NCBI RefSeq assembly: GCF_004124315.2
Contig: NZ_CP096889.1
Location: 1,781,001-1,845,000, forward strand
Reading direction: 5' to 3'
Origin: Bacillus cabrialesii
GTDB taxonomy: Bacteria > Bacillota > Bacilli > Bacillales > Bacillaceae
Length of the DNA: 64,000 nucleotides
The position numbers and the translations under genes are program-made. Position 1 is the stretch's first letter, and every line of letters begins with the position of its first letter. Below the pieces are notes generated by a model that had not been told where the DNA came from, did not search any database, and saw nothing but the letters and a program-made list of their open reading frames with translations. Below, piece by piece: positions 7,724 through 15,267 of the stretch.

Positions 7724-9006
7724 TCAAACCAATCGAATATGAACAGCTTCAGGAGACGCTGTACCATGAAAAAATGCCAAACGGCCTTGACGTTTACGTT
7801 TTGCCGAAAAAAGGCTTCAACAAGACATATGCGGTCTTTACAACTAAGTACGGCTCAATAGATAACCGGTTTGTCCCTTTAGATAAAAATGAGATGGTTC
7901 ATGTGCCGGACGGAATCGCCCATTTTCTTGAGCACAAGCTGTTTGAAAAAGCGGACGGGGACGTTTTTCAAGATTTCAGCAAACAGGGTGCTTCTGCCAA
8001 TGCGTTTACGTCATTTACAAGAACGGCTTACCTTTTCTCAAGCACATCAAATGTTGAACGCAATTTGGAGACGCTCATCGATTTTGTACAGGATCCGTAT
8101 TTTACTGAAAAAACGGTTGAAAAAGAAAAAGGGATTATCGGACAGGAGATTAACATGTATGACGACAACCCCGATTGGAGACTTTACTTCGGGGTCATTG
8201 AAAACATGTACAAAGAACATCCTGTCAGAATTGACATAGCTGGAACAGTGGAAAGCATTTCACATATTACAAAAGACCTTCTTTATGAATGTTATGAAAC
8301 GTTTTATCACCCGAGCAACATGCTCCTCTTTATTGTCGGCCCTGTAGAACCTGAAGCGATCATTTCTCAGGTAAGAGAAAATCAAGAGAAAAAGCCGTAT
8401 ACTGATCAGCCGGAGATCAAACGTGAAGAAGTGAAAGAGCAAGAAGCGGTTTTCCGAAAAGAAAAAGAGATCAAAATGAACGTGCAGGGACCGAAATGCC
8501 TTGTCGGGCTGAAATCAAAGAACCCGTTTAGGCTAGGCAAAGAGCTGTTAAAGCATGAGCTTTCGATGAACTTATTGCTTGAATCTCTTTTCGGCAAAAG
8601 CTCTGCCCAGTACGAATCGCTTTATGAAAAAGGGTATATTGACGAAACGTTCAGCTTTGATTTTACTGCTGAATACGGGTTCGGTTTTGCGGCGATCGGC
8701 GGCGATACGCCGGAGCCTGATCAATTGGCTGAAAACATTTCAAGCATGCTTTTGCGCGCCGGTGAACTGATTACTGCTGAAAAGATTGAACTTGCCAGAA
8801 AGAAAAAGATCGGTACATTCTTAAAAGCGCTGAATTCACCTGAATACATTGCCAATCAATTTACTCGTTACGCTTTCTTGGATATGAGCCTGTTTGACGT
8901 CGTATCGGTTCTCGAGCAAATTACTCTCGAGGATGTCCAGAAAGTTATACAAGAGGAAATTGCTGCGGATAGACTGACTGTCTGCAAGGTTGTTCCTAAA
9001 TCATAA
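7720..9006 (+). CDS. ymfH: Zinc-dependent M16-family peptidase YmfH
   Basis: A 428-residue M16 peptidase, the catalytic partner of YmfF. The inverted zinc motif HxxEH is intact in GIAHFLEHKLFEK (near residue 66), with the distal glutamate expected in the helix around VEKEKGIIGQEINMY. The start is TTG 7720, overlapping the ymfF stop by 4 bases (TTGA), with GGAGGGTG 4 bases upstream; no ATG gives a better fit. There is no signal peptide, so it should act on peptides in the cytoplasm. The natural substrate is not known to me. The strict coupling of an inactive and an active M16 gene argues for stoichiometric complex assembly. A strong terminator follows directly. Confidence 0.9.
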   Translation: MIKPIEYEQLQETLYHEKMPNGLDVYVLPKKGFNKTYAVFTTKYGSIDNRFVPLDKNEMVHVPDGIAHFLEHKLFEKADGDVFQDFSKQGASANAFTSFTRTAYLFSSTSNVERNLETLIDFVQDPYFTEKTVEKEKGIIGQEINMYDDNPDWRLYFGVIENMYKEHPVRIDIAGTVESISHITKDLLYECYETFYHPSNMLLFIVGPVEPEAIISQVRENQEKKPYTDQPEIKREEVKEQEAVFRKEKEIKMNVQGPKCLVGLKSKNPFRLGKELLKHELSMNLLLESLFGKSSAQYESLYEKGYIDETFSFDFTAEYGFGFAAIGGDTPEPDQLAENISSMLLRAGELITAEKIELARKKKIGTFLKALNSPEYIANQFTRYAFLDMSLFDVVSVLEQITLEDVQKVIQEEIAADRLTVCKVVPKS

Positions 9007-9009
9007 ACA

Positions 9010-9040
9010 AAACATCCCTCCAGTGTGAGGGGTGTTTTTT
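9010..9040 (+). terminator. Terminator of ymfF-ymfH
   Basis: AACATCCCTC pairs with GAGGGGTGTT (one G-U pair) around a 6-base loop, followed by a T-run. It lies immediately before the ymfI ribosome binding site, so some read-through into ymfI is likely. Confidence 0.85.
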
Positions 9041-9059
9041 GCGGAAAGAAGGAAAGAAG

Positions 9060-9788
9060 ATGAACAAAACAGCACTAATCACCGGAGCGAGCGGCGGCAT
9101 CGGCAAAAGCATAAGCGAAACCCTTGCGGCAGAAGGATACAATCTGCTGTTGCATTACAATACAAATCAAAACGCGGCAGCGGAGCTTGCTGAAAAACTT
9201 AGAGAGACGTTTGATGTGCATGCTGAGATTTTACAAGCCGATCTGTCCGTGCCAGAAGGAGCAGATAAGTTGTCAAGCTCAATTGTTCAGCCGATAGATG
9301 CGATTGTTTTAAATAGCGGCAGAAGCCATTTTGGGCTGATTACAGATGTGGATGATGCAACGGTTCAAGACATGGTGCAGCTCCATGTGGCGAGTCCGTA
9401 TATGCTGACGAGAAACCTTCTTCCAGACATGATCCGGAATAAATCTGGAGCAATTGTCGCTGTCAGCTCTATTTGGGGAGAGACTGGAGCATCTTGTGAA
9501 GTGCTGTACAGCATGGCAAAGGGAGCTCAGCACTCGTTTGTCAAAGGACTGGCTAAGGAGCTGGCGCCAAGCGGCATCAGGGTAAACGCCGTAGCGCCGG
9601 GCGCGGTTGATACAAATATGATGAATCAATTTTCTCAGTCTGAAAAAGAAGAGATCGCTGACGATATTCCGATCGGCCGGCTGGCCCGGCCGGAAGAAAT
9701 TGCCGATGCAACAGCTTTTCTCCTATCTGAAAAAGCGTCATATATCACCGGCCAAATTCTGTCGGTAAATGGCGGCTGGCACTGCTGA
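9060..9788 (+). CDS. ymfI: Short-chain dehydrogenase/reductase YmfI
   Basis: A 242-residue classical SDR, similar to 3-oxoacyl-ACP reductases. The nucleotide-binding GASGGIG turn is at about residues 9-15, the NSG/NAG-type strand is seen in VLNSGRSHFG, the catalytic serine is in VAVSSIWGE, and the YxxxK pair is in LYSMAKGA. The C-terminus has the typical GQILSVNGGW ending. ATG 9060 is chosen because AAGGAAAG lies 4 bases upstream and gives the usual length; a longer in-frame start at 9039 falls in the terminator. The substrate is unknown. Basic residues are scarce in the cofactor strand, and I do not assign NADH or NADPH preference. The gene sits only 53 bases after ymfH. Confidence 0.88.
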   Translation: MNKTALITGASGGIGKSISETLAAEGYNLLLHYNTNQNAAAELAEKLRETFDVHAEILQADLSVPEGADKLSSSIVQPIDAIVLNSGRSHFGLITDVDDATVQDMVQLHVASPYMLTRNLLPDMIRNKSGAIVAVSSIWGETGASCEVLYSMAKGAQHSFVKGLAKELAPSGIRVNAVAPGAVDTNMMNQFSQSEKEEIADDIPIGRLARPEEIADATAFLLSEKASYITGQILSVNGGWHC

Positions 9789-9868
9789 TCCGAAAATATT
9801 CGGTGTATAGTTTCTTTTCCGAAGGACACAATAATCTTGTAACTTCACATGAAATGGAGGAAACAAGC

Positions 9869-10126
9869 ATGTCAGTATTAGAAAACTGGGATAACTGGAA
9901 AAACTTCCTTGGCGACCGTCTGAACTATGCGCAAGATAAAGGCATGAGCCAGGATACCATTACAGATCTTGCGACCGAAATCGGCGGTTATTTAGCTAAT
10001 GAAGTGGACTCTAAGAACGAGCAGGAAAAAGTGCTGGCAGATCTTTGGAGCGTAGCATCAAAAGATGAACAGCGCGCTATTGCCAATATGATGGTTAAGC
10101 TTGTTGAAAATAACAGCACTCACTAG
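9869..10126 (+). CDS. ymfJ: DUF3243-family protein YmfJ
   Basis: An 85-residue acidic cytoplasmic protein. ATG 9869 is preceded by ATGGAGGAAAC, a strong ribosome binding site, and gives the known length of the family. It begins MSVLENWDNWKNFLG and is predicted to be all helical, with the conserved block LATEIGGYLANEVDSKNEQEKVLADLW. The family (DUF3243) has no established function. It has a terminator of its own just after the stop, and the 80-base upstream gap contains a short CCGAA/TTCGG dyad but no clear promoter, so it may be transcribed from ymfI or separately. Confidence 0.85.
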   Translation: MSVLENWDNWKNFLGDRLNYAQDKGMSQDTITDLATEIGGYLANEVDSKNEQEKVLADLWSVASKDEQRAIANMMVKLVENNSTH

Positions 10127-10127
10127 G

Positions 10128-10155
10128 AAGAGAGGAGATTTTTCCTCTCTTTTTT
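10128..10155 (+). terminator. Terminator of ymfJ
   Basis: AGAGAGGA and TCCTCTCT form an 8-bp stem with a short T-rich loop, followed by six T. Confidence 0.9.
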
Positions 10156-10255
10156 ATGTTTTCCTCAACACAGCAACATTCTTCTTTCTAATTAGAGAAA
10201 AATGCTTTATGATAAAGGAAGGTAAAATTTTGCCACAATGAAGGGGGTATATCAT

Positions 10256-11047
10256 TTGGCAAAGCTCGAATGGTATTTTGAATATGAAATTCAAGTGAAC
10301 CGCCCCGGACTGCTCGGGGATATTTCATCTCTTCTTGGGATGCTTTCAATTAACATCGTAACGATAAACGGCGTCGATCTTTCCAGAAGGGGAATGCTTC
10401 TCAGGTGCCGCCATATAGATCAAATTAAACGATTAGAATCAATCTTAAAAACGATGGAAACAATTAAAGTAACGAAGCTGAGAGAACCGAGGCTTCGCGA
10501 CCGTCTTGCCGTACGTCACGGCCGTTATATTCAAAGAGATGCCGATGACAAGAAAACGTTTCGGTTTGAACGGGACGAGCTTGGCTTATTAGTCGATTTT
10601 ATGGCCGAATTGTTCAAAAAAGAAGGCCATAAATTAATCGGAATCCGGGGGATGCCGCGAGTCGGAAAAACGGAATCGATTGTGGCCTCCAGCGTGTGTG
10701 CAAGCAAAAGGTGGCTGTTTGTGTCATCGACCTTGCTGAAGCAGACGATAAGAAGCCAGCTGATTGCCGATGAATACAGCACTGAAAATGTCTTTATCGT
10801 TGACGGAATTGTGTCAACACGAAGAGGGTCAGAACGCCATCTTCAGCTGGTCAGAGAAATCATGAGGCTGCCTGCGACAAAAGTGGTGGAGCATCCGGAC
10901 ATATTCGTTCAAAATACAGAGTATACACTAGATGACTTTGATTATATTATTGAACTGAGAAATGACCCTGATGAGGTTATTACATATGAACATGCCGAGG
11001 AACCCCAAATGTTTGATCAATCCGGGTTTTCAAGCTTTGATTTTTAA
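10256..11047 (+). CDS. ymfK: YmfK, DUF3388-type protein with an N-terminal ACT-like domain
   Basis: A 263-residue protein of unknown function. The start TTG 10256 is preferred over ATG 10238 because AAGGGGGT stands 7 bases before it and because that ATG lies upstream of this ribosome binding site. Residues about 5-75 look like an ACT regulatory domain: FEYEIQVNRPGLLGDISSLL has the usual 'N-R-P-G' turn followed by a helix. The rest contains a short glycine-rich P-loop-like turn GMPRVGKTES and a long mixed alpha/beta region, so nucleotide binding is possible but not shown. It is followed 18 bases later by rodZ (ymfM), suggesting a shared transcript. No membrane segments are present. Confidence 0.85.
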   Translation: MAKLEWYFEYEIQVNRPGLLGDISSLLGMLSINIVTINGVDLSRRGMLLRCRHIDQIKRLESILKTMETIKVTKLREPRLRDRLAVRHGRYIQRDADDKKTFRFERDELGLLVDFMAELFKKEGHKLIGIRGMPRVGKTESIVASSVCASKRWLFVSSTLLKQTIRSQLIADEYSTENVFIVDGIVSTRRGSERHLQLVREIMRLPATKVVEHPDIFVQNTEYTLDDFDYIIELRNDPDEVITYEHAEEPQMFDQSGFSSFDF

Positions 11048-11065
11048 AATTGGAAGGTGTTTGTT

Positions 11066-11980
11066 GTGACTGAACTAGGAATCCGGCTCAAAGAAGCCAG
11101 AGAGGAAAAAGCAATGTCATTGGATGATCTCCAAGCGGCAACAAAGATTCAAAAAAGGTATTTAACCGCCTTGGAGGAAGGAAACTATGACATTATTCCG
11201 GGGAAGTTTTATGTTCGGGCATTCATCAAGCAATATGCGGAAGCCGTCGGGCTTGATGCGGATCAGCTGTTTGAGGAGCATAAAAAAGATATCCCGAATA
11301 CGTATCATGATGATGTGTCTGAAAAGATTTCCGGCATGAATCTTCAAAAGGAAATGCCAAAGCCAGCATCTAAGGCGCTGGAGCTGCTGCCAACGATACT
11401 TGTGATTCTCGGCGTGATTGTCGTGATTGCGATTGTGTACGCAATCATTCAATTTGCGAATCATAAAAACAGCGATGATAACAATGCGGCATCTGAAAAA
11501 TCAATTACGCAAAGTGAAAGCAAGTACGAAATCCCTAAAGATTCAACGCTAAAAGAGAATCAAAATAACAGCTCTGAAAAAGAGAAGGACACGAAAAAAG
11601 AAACGAAAGAAAAAGAAGATAAAAAAGAAGAAAGCGACAGTGATAAGCTAGAGATTAAAGCGGCTGGCACTGAAGGATCGGTAACGACTTATGAAGTGTC
11701 CGGCGCTGATAAAATCGAACTTGAACTAAAGGCATCAGACAGCTCTTGGATTCGAGTGCGTGATGAAAACAGCAGTTCTTTAAAAGAAGGAACACTGAAA
11801 AAAGACGAAACCTATAAAAAAGACATAACTGATCAGAAACAAGTTGAAATCCGCACTGGATATGCACCTAATCTGAAAATAAAAATCAACGGTAAGGTTC
11901 TCTCATATGAACTTGATCCGAAAAAAGTGATGGCACAAACCATAAAGATTGTAAATAAAAAGGAAGAAAAGTCATCTTGA
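11066..11980 (+). CDS. rodZ: RodZ-like cell-shape protein (YmfM)
   Basis: A 304-residue RodZ homologue that links MreB filaments to the membrane and the elongation machinery. GTG 11066 is used because GGAAGGTG lies 5-6 bases upstream. Residues about 2-70 form the Cro/Xre-type helix-turn-helix domain (GIRLKEAREEKAMSLDDLQ...) that in RodZ binds MreB rather than DNA. A single membrane segment spans about residues 107-131 (LLPTILVILGVIVVIAIVYA). It is followed by a highly charged Lys/Glu/Ser linker (about 135-198) and a C-terminal beta-rich extracellular domain of the DUF4115 type. The charged linker seems longer than in strain 168 as I remember it. A 15-bp perfect inverted repeat overlaps the stop codon. 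Confidence 0.9.
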   Translation: MTELGIRLKEAREEKAMSLDDLQAATKIQKRYLTALEEGNYDIIPGKFYVRAFIKQYAEAVGLDADQLFEEHKKDIPNTYHDDVSEKISGMNLQKEMPKPASKALELLPTILVILGVIVVIAIVYAIIQFANHKNSDDNNAASEKSITQSESKYEIPKDSTLKENQNNSSEKEKDTKKETKEKEDKKEESDSDKLEIKAAGTEGSVTTYEVSGADKIELELKASDSSWIRVRDENSSSLKEGTLKKDETYKKDITDQKQVEIRTGYAPNLKIKINGKVLSYELDPKKVMAQTIKIVNKKEEKSS

Positions 11981-12000
11981 TTACCAGATGACTTTTCTTC
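11963..12000 (+). terminator. Perfect 15-bp hairpin at the rodZ stop codon
   Basis: The stem pairs 11963-11977 with 11986-12000 without mismatch around an 8-base loop that contains the TGA stop. The right arm ends in CTTTTCTTC, but there is no T-run outside the stem, so it may slow, attenuate or process the transcript between rodZ and pgsA rather than fully end it. Confidence 0.55.
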
Positions 12001-12029
12001 ACGTCCGAGTATAAAATTGGAGGGGCTTT

Positions 12030-12611
12030 ATGTTTAACTTACCAAATAAAATCACACTAGCTAGAATTGCATTAATCCCAATCTTCATGATCATCATGCT
12101 GGCGCCTTTTGACTGGGGCAGGCTCGAATTTGGAGGCGAATCGATTCCGGTCGCGCACTTGGCGGGCGCTATTCTGTTTATTATTGCATCCACAACAGAT
12201 TGGGTGGACGGGTATTATGCCCGAAAACTGAATCTCGTGACAAACTTCGGGAAATTTCTTGATCCGCTTGCGGACAAACTGCTTGTATCCGCAGCGTTAA
12301 TTATTCTTGTTCAATTTGATCTTGCTCCAGCCTGGATGGTCATTGTGATTATTAGCCGGGAGTTTGCCGTGACAGGTTTAAGACTTGTGTTAGCCGGAAC
12401 AGGAGAGGTCGTAGCTGCCAATATGCTTGGTAAAATTAAAACATGGGCACAAATTATTGCGGTTTCTGCATTGCTTCTTCATAATCTTCCGTTTGAGCTT
12501 GTGTCATTCCCGTTCGCTGACTTAGCGCTGTGGGTAGCTGTCTTCTTTACGGTCGTATCAGGTTGGGAATATTTCTCTAAAAACTGGGAAGCGCTAAAAA
12601 CATCTAACTAA
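12030..12611 (+). CDS. pgsA: Phosphatidylglycerophosphate synthase
   Basis: PgsA (193 residues) makes phosphatidylglycerol phosphate from CDP-diacylglycerol and glycerol-3-phosphate in the membrane, the committed step to phosphatidylglycerol and cardiolipin. The CDP-alcohol phosphotransferase signature DG-x2-AR-x8-G-x3-D-x3-D is complete: it runs from DGYYAR (about residue 59) to GKFLDPLADK. Several membrane segments follow, with the typical NKITLARIALIPIF start. The ribosome binding site TGGAGGGG is 7 bases before ATG. The gene lies 49 bases after rodZ and 18 bases before cinA, fitting a rodZ-pgsA-cinA transcript into which the strong hairpin at the rodZ stop is inserted. Confidence 0.96.
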   Translation: MFNLPNKITLARIALIPIFMIIMLAPFDWGRLEFGGESIPVAHLAGAILFIIASTTDWVDGYYARKLNLVTNFGKFLDPLADKLLVSAALIILVQFDLAPAWMVIVIISREFAVTGLRLVLAGTGEVVAANMLGKIKTWAQIIAVSALLLHNLPFELVSFPFADLALWVAVFFTVVSGWEYFSKNWEALKTSN

Positions 12612-12629
12612 GAAAGAAGGACTAACGTC

Positions 12630-13880
12630 ATGGAATTTCCAAAAAAAGCAGAGATTATTGCAGTCGGTTCAGAGCTGTTGCTCGGCCAGATCGCCAATAC
12701 AAATGCTCAATTTATCAGCAAACAGCTCGCTGAAATCGGAGTGAACGTATTTTATCATACAGCAGTCGGAGATAATCCGGAGCGGCTGAAACAGGTCATC
12801 CGCATTGCTGAAGAACGCTCTGACTTCATTATTTTTTCAGGAGGTCTCGGACCGACAAAAGATGATCTGACGAAAGAAACGATTGCAAATGTGCTGGGAC
12901 GTCCGCTTGTGTTAAATGATGAGGCGTTCCAATCCATTGAGGATTATTTCAAACGAACAAAACGCACGATGTCACCTAATAACCGAAAACAGGCGCTTGT
13001 AATCGAAGGATCTGACGTACTGGCGAATCACTTTGGAATGGCGCCTGGAATGCTCACAGAGCATGAATCTCGCTTTTATATGCTTCTTCCCGGGCCGCCA
13101 AGCGAACTGCGTCCAATGTTTGAAAACGAGGCAAAGCCTCTTCTGCTGAAAAAGATGGGCTCAAATGAAAAAATTGTATCAACCGTTCTTCGCTTTTTCG
13201 GTATCGGCGAATCTCAGCTTGAAGCCGATTTGGAAGATATTATTGATGCACAAACCAATCCGACAATCGCTCCTTTGGCGGCCGATGGAGAGGTGACGCT
13301 GCGTCTGACAGCCAAGCATGCTGACGAAAAGGAAACAGAGCGTTTATTGAAAGAAACAGAGGCTGTTATCTTAGAACGTGTTGGTGAATTTTTCTATGGC
13401 TACGATGATACTTCTCTCGTAGAAGAGCTTTCTAAAGCATGTAAGGAAAAAGGCATGACGATCTCCTCGGCGGAAAGCTTTACAGGCGGGCTGTTTTCTG
13501 AATGGCTGACAGATCTTAGCGGTGCTTCAACATTATTTGCCGGCGGCGTCGTTTGCTATACAAACGACGTAAAGCAGAATGTGCTTGGCGTCAAGAAGGA
13601 AACATTAGATCGTTTCGGCGCGGTCAGCAAGGAGTGCGCATCAGAGCTGGCAAAGGGTGTTCAAAAGCTCACAGGCAGCGATATCGGCATCAGCTTTACC
13701 GGTGTAGCAGGACCTGATACCCAAGAAGGGCATGAGCCTGGACACGTGTTTATCGGCATTTCAGCAAATGGAAAAGAAGAGGTTCACGAGTTTCACTTTG
13801 CGGGCTCCAGAACGGGAATCAGAAAACGCGGTGCCAAATACGGCTGCCATTTAATCTTGAAGCTTTTAGAGCAAAAATAA
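12630..13880 (+). CDS. cinA: Competence-damage protein CinA (NMN deamidase family)
   Basis: A 416-residue CinA. Residues about 1-170 form the MoaB/MogA-like (COG1058) domain, with the family opening AEIIAVGSELLLGQIANTN and the loop FSGGLGPTKDDLTKET. The C-terminal domain from about 255 is the PncC-type nicotinamide mononucleotide deamidase, with SSAESFTGGLFSEWLTD and FTGVAGPDTQEGHEPG. In Bacillus and Streptococcus cinA is linked to competence and is usually transcribed with recA. Here a long inverted repeat after cinA together with a separate recA promoter separates the two genes in part. The ribosome binding site AGAAGGA is 7-8 bases before ATG. Confidence 0.94.
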   Translation: MEFPKKAEIIAVGSELLLGQIANTNAQFISKQLAEIGVNVFYHTAVGDNPERLKQVIRIAEERSDFIIFSGGLGPTKDDLTKETIANVLGRPLVLNDEAFQSIEDYFKRTKRTMSPNNRKQALVIEGSDVLANHFGMAPGMLTEHESRFYMLLPGPPSELRPMFENEAKPLLLKKMGSNEKIVSTVLRFFGIGESQLEADLEDIIDAQTNPTIAPLAADGEVTLRLTAKHADEKETERLLKETEAVILERVGEFFYGYDDTSLVEELSKACKEKGMTISSAESFTGGLFSEWLTDLSGASTLFAGGVVCYTNDVKQNVLGVKKETLDRFGAVSKECASELAKGVQKLTGSDIGISFTGVAGPDTQEGHEPGHVFIGISANGKEEVHEFHFAGSRTGIRKRGAKYGCHLILKLLEQK

Positions 13881-13952
13881 TATTTTCAGCACATTATCCT
13901 CCTAAGAAAACATGATTTCTCTGATACATTATGATATTTTGATAGAAATCAC

Positions 13953-13993
13953 GCCAAGAAAAAATCCGAATATGCGTTCGCTTTTTTCTTGGC
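13953..13993 (+). terminator. Inverted repeat/terminator between cinA and recA enclosing the LexA box
   Basis: GCCAAGAAAAAA (13953-13964) is perfectly complementary to TTTTTTCTTGGC (13982-13993). The loop between them contains the whole SOS box. The right arm is T-rich and ends in GGC, so it may act as a leaky terminator for cinA in transcripts coming from upstream. Confidence 0.6.
13967..13980 (+). promoter_or_regulatory. LexA (DinR) SOS box of recA
   Basis: CGAATATGCGTTCG matches the B. subtilis SOS consensus CGAACRNRYGTTYC with the conserved GTTC half and a CGAA left half. It lies 8 bp upstream of the recA -35 element, the known arrangement at this gene. Confidence 0.92.
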
Positions 13994-14017
13994 AAATCCC
14001 TTCAAACAGGGTATAGT
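13989..14017 (+). promoter_or_regulatory. Sigma-A promoter of recA
   Basis: TTGGCA and TATAGT are separated by exactly 17 bp. The -35 element shares bases with the right arm of the inverted repeat after cinA. Transcription would begin near 14024, about 29 bases before the start codon. Confidence 0.85.
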
Positions 14018-14052
14018 ATATGTAGTGGTAACATAAAGGAGGAAAAAATAGA

Positions 14053-15099
14053 ATGAGTGATCGTCAGGCAGCCTTAGATATGGCTCTTAAACAAATAGAA
14101 AAACAGTTCGGCAAAGGTTCCATTATGAAACTGGGAGAAAAGACAGATACAAGAATTTCTACTGTACCAAGCGGCTCCCTCGCTCTTGATACAGCTCTAG
14201 GAATTGGCGGATATCCGCGCGGACGGATTATTGAAGTATACGGTCCTGAAAGCTCAGGTAAAACAACTGTGGCGCTTCATGCGATTGCTGAGGTTCAGCA
14301 GCAGGGTGGACAAGCTGCGTTTATCGATGCGGAGCATGCGTTAGATCCGGTATACGCGCAAAAGCTCGGTGTCAACATCGAAGAGCTTTTACTGTCTCAG
14401 CCTGACACAGGCGAGCAGGCGCTTGAAATTGCTGAAGCGTTGGTTCGAAGCGGCGCAGTTGACATCGTTGTTGTCGACTCTGTGGCGGCCCTCGTTCCGA
14501 AAGCGGAAATTGAAGGCGACATGGGAGATTCGCATGTCGGTTTACAAGCGCGCTTAATGTCTCAAGCGCTTCGTAAGCTCTCAGGGGCCATTAACAAATC
14601 GAAGACAATCGCGATTTTCATTAACCAAATTCGTGAAAAAGTCGGCGTTATGTTCGGGAACCCGGAAACAACTCCTGGCGGCCGTGCACTGAAATTCTAC
14701 TCTTCCGTACGTCTTGAAGTGCGCCGAGCTGAACAGCTGAAACAAGGCAACGACGTAATGGGGAACAAAACGAAAATCAAAGTCGTGAAAAACAAGGTGG
14801 CTCCGCCGTTCCGTACAGCCGAGGTGGATATTATGTACGGAGAAGGCATTTCAAAAGAAGGCGAAATCATCGATCTTGGAACTGAACTCGATATCGTGCA
14901 AAAAAGCGGTTCATGGTACTCTTATGAAGAAGAGCGTCTTGGCCAAGGCCGTGAAAATGCAAAGCAATTCTTGAAAGAAAATAAAGATATCATGCTGATG
15001 ATCCAGGAGCAAATTCGTGAACATTACGGCTTGGATAATCACGGAGCAGTGCAGAAGCAAGCTGAAGATGCACAAGAACAACTCGAATTTGAAGAATAA
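14053..15099 (+). CDS. recA: Recombinase RecA
   Basis: RecA, 348 residues, forms the ATP-dependent nucleoprotein filament for homologous recombination, natural transformation and SOS induction. Walker A GPESSGKT is at residues 64-71, the Walker B-type strand is VDIVVVDSVAALVPKAEIEG, and loop 2 is seen at FINQIREKVGVMFGNPETTPGG. The C-terminal tail is acidic (EDAQEQLEFEE), as usual. AAAGGAGG lies well placed before ATG 14053. Control by LexA is shown by the SOS box upstream, and an intrinsic terminator follows the stop. Confidence 0.99.
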   Translation: MSDRQAALDMALKQIEKQFGKGSIMKLGEKTDTRISTVPSGSLALDTALGIGGYPRGRIIEVYGPESSGKTTVALHAIAEVQQQGGQAAFIDAEHALDPVYAQKLGVNIEELLLSQPDTGEQALEIAEALVRSGAVDIVVVDSVAALVPKAEIEGDMGDSHVGLQARLMSQALRKLSGAINKSKTIAIFINQIREKVGVMFGNPETTPGGRALKFYSSVRLEVRRAEQLKQGNDVMGNKTKIKVVKNKVAPPFRTAEVDIMYGEGISKEGEIIDLGTELDIVQKSGSWYSYEEERLGQGRENAKQFLKENKDIMLMIQEQIREHYGLDNHGAVQKQAEDAQEQLEFEE

Positions 15100-15124
15100 A
15101 AATAAAATAAGTTTGAAATGATAC

Positions 15125-15154
15125 AAAAGGCTGAGTGAAAAACTCAGCTTTTTT
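15125..15154 (+). terminator. Terminator of recA
   Basis: GCTGAGT and ACTCAGC form a 7-bp stem with a GAAAA loop, flanked by an A-run and six T. Confidence 0.93.
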
Positions 15155-15192
15155 GTATTTTTGCAATAAAATGATAAAAATATTGCTTTATT

Positions 15193-15220
15193 TGACAACT
15201 TTTTCAGTGCTTTATTCGTC
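15193..15220 (+). promoter_or_regulatory. ECF-type (sigma-X) promoter of pbpX
   Basis: TGACAAC is followed after 17 bp by CGTC, the pattern of B. subtilis extracytoplasmic-function sigma factors. pbpX is a known member of the sigma-X regulon, which supports this reading. TTGACA is also present here but has no good sigma-A -10 partner. Confidence 0.6.
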
Positions 15221-15267
15221 TAACAAAACGTGTGCAAAATGGAATTTATTTTGGGAGGAAAAAATGA

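Noticed and set aside
15238..15262. Reading ATG 15264 as the start of pbpX
   Set aside because: That ATG is in another frame that stops within about 60 bases; ATG 15268 opens the full PbpX frame.
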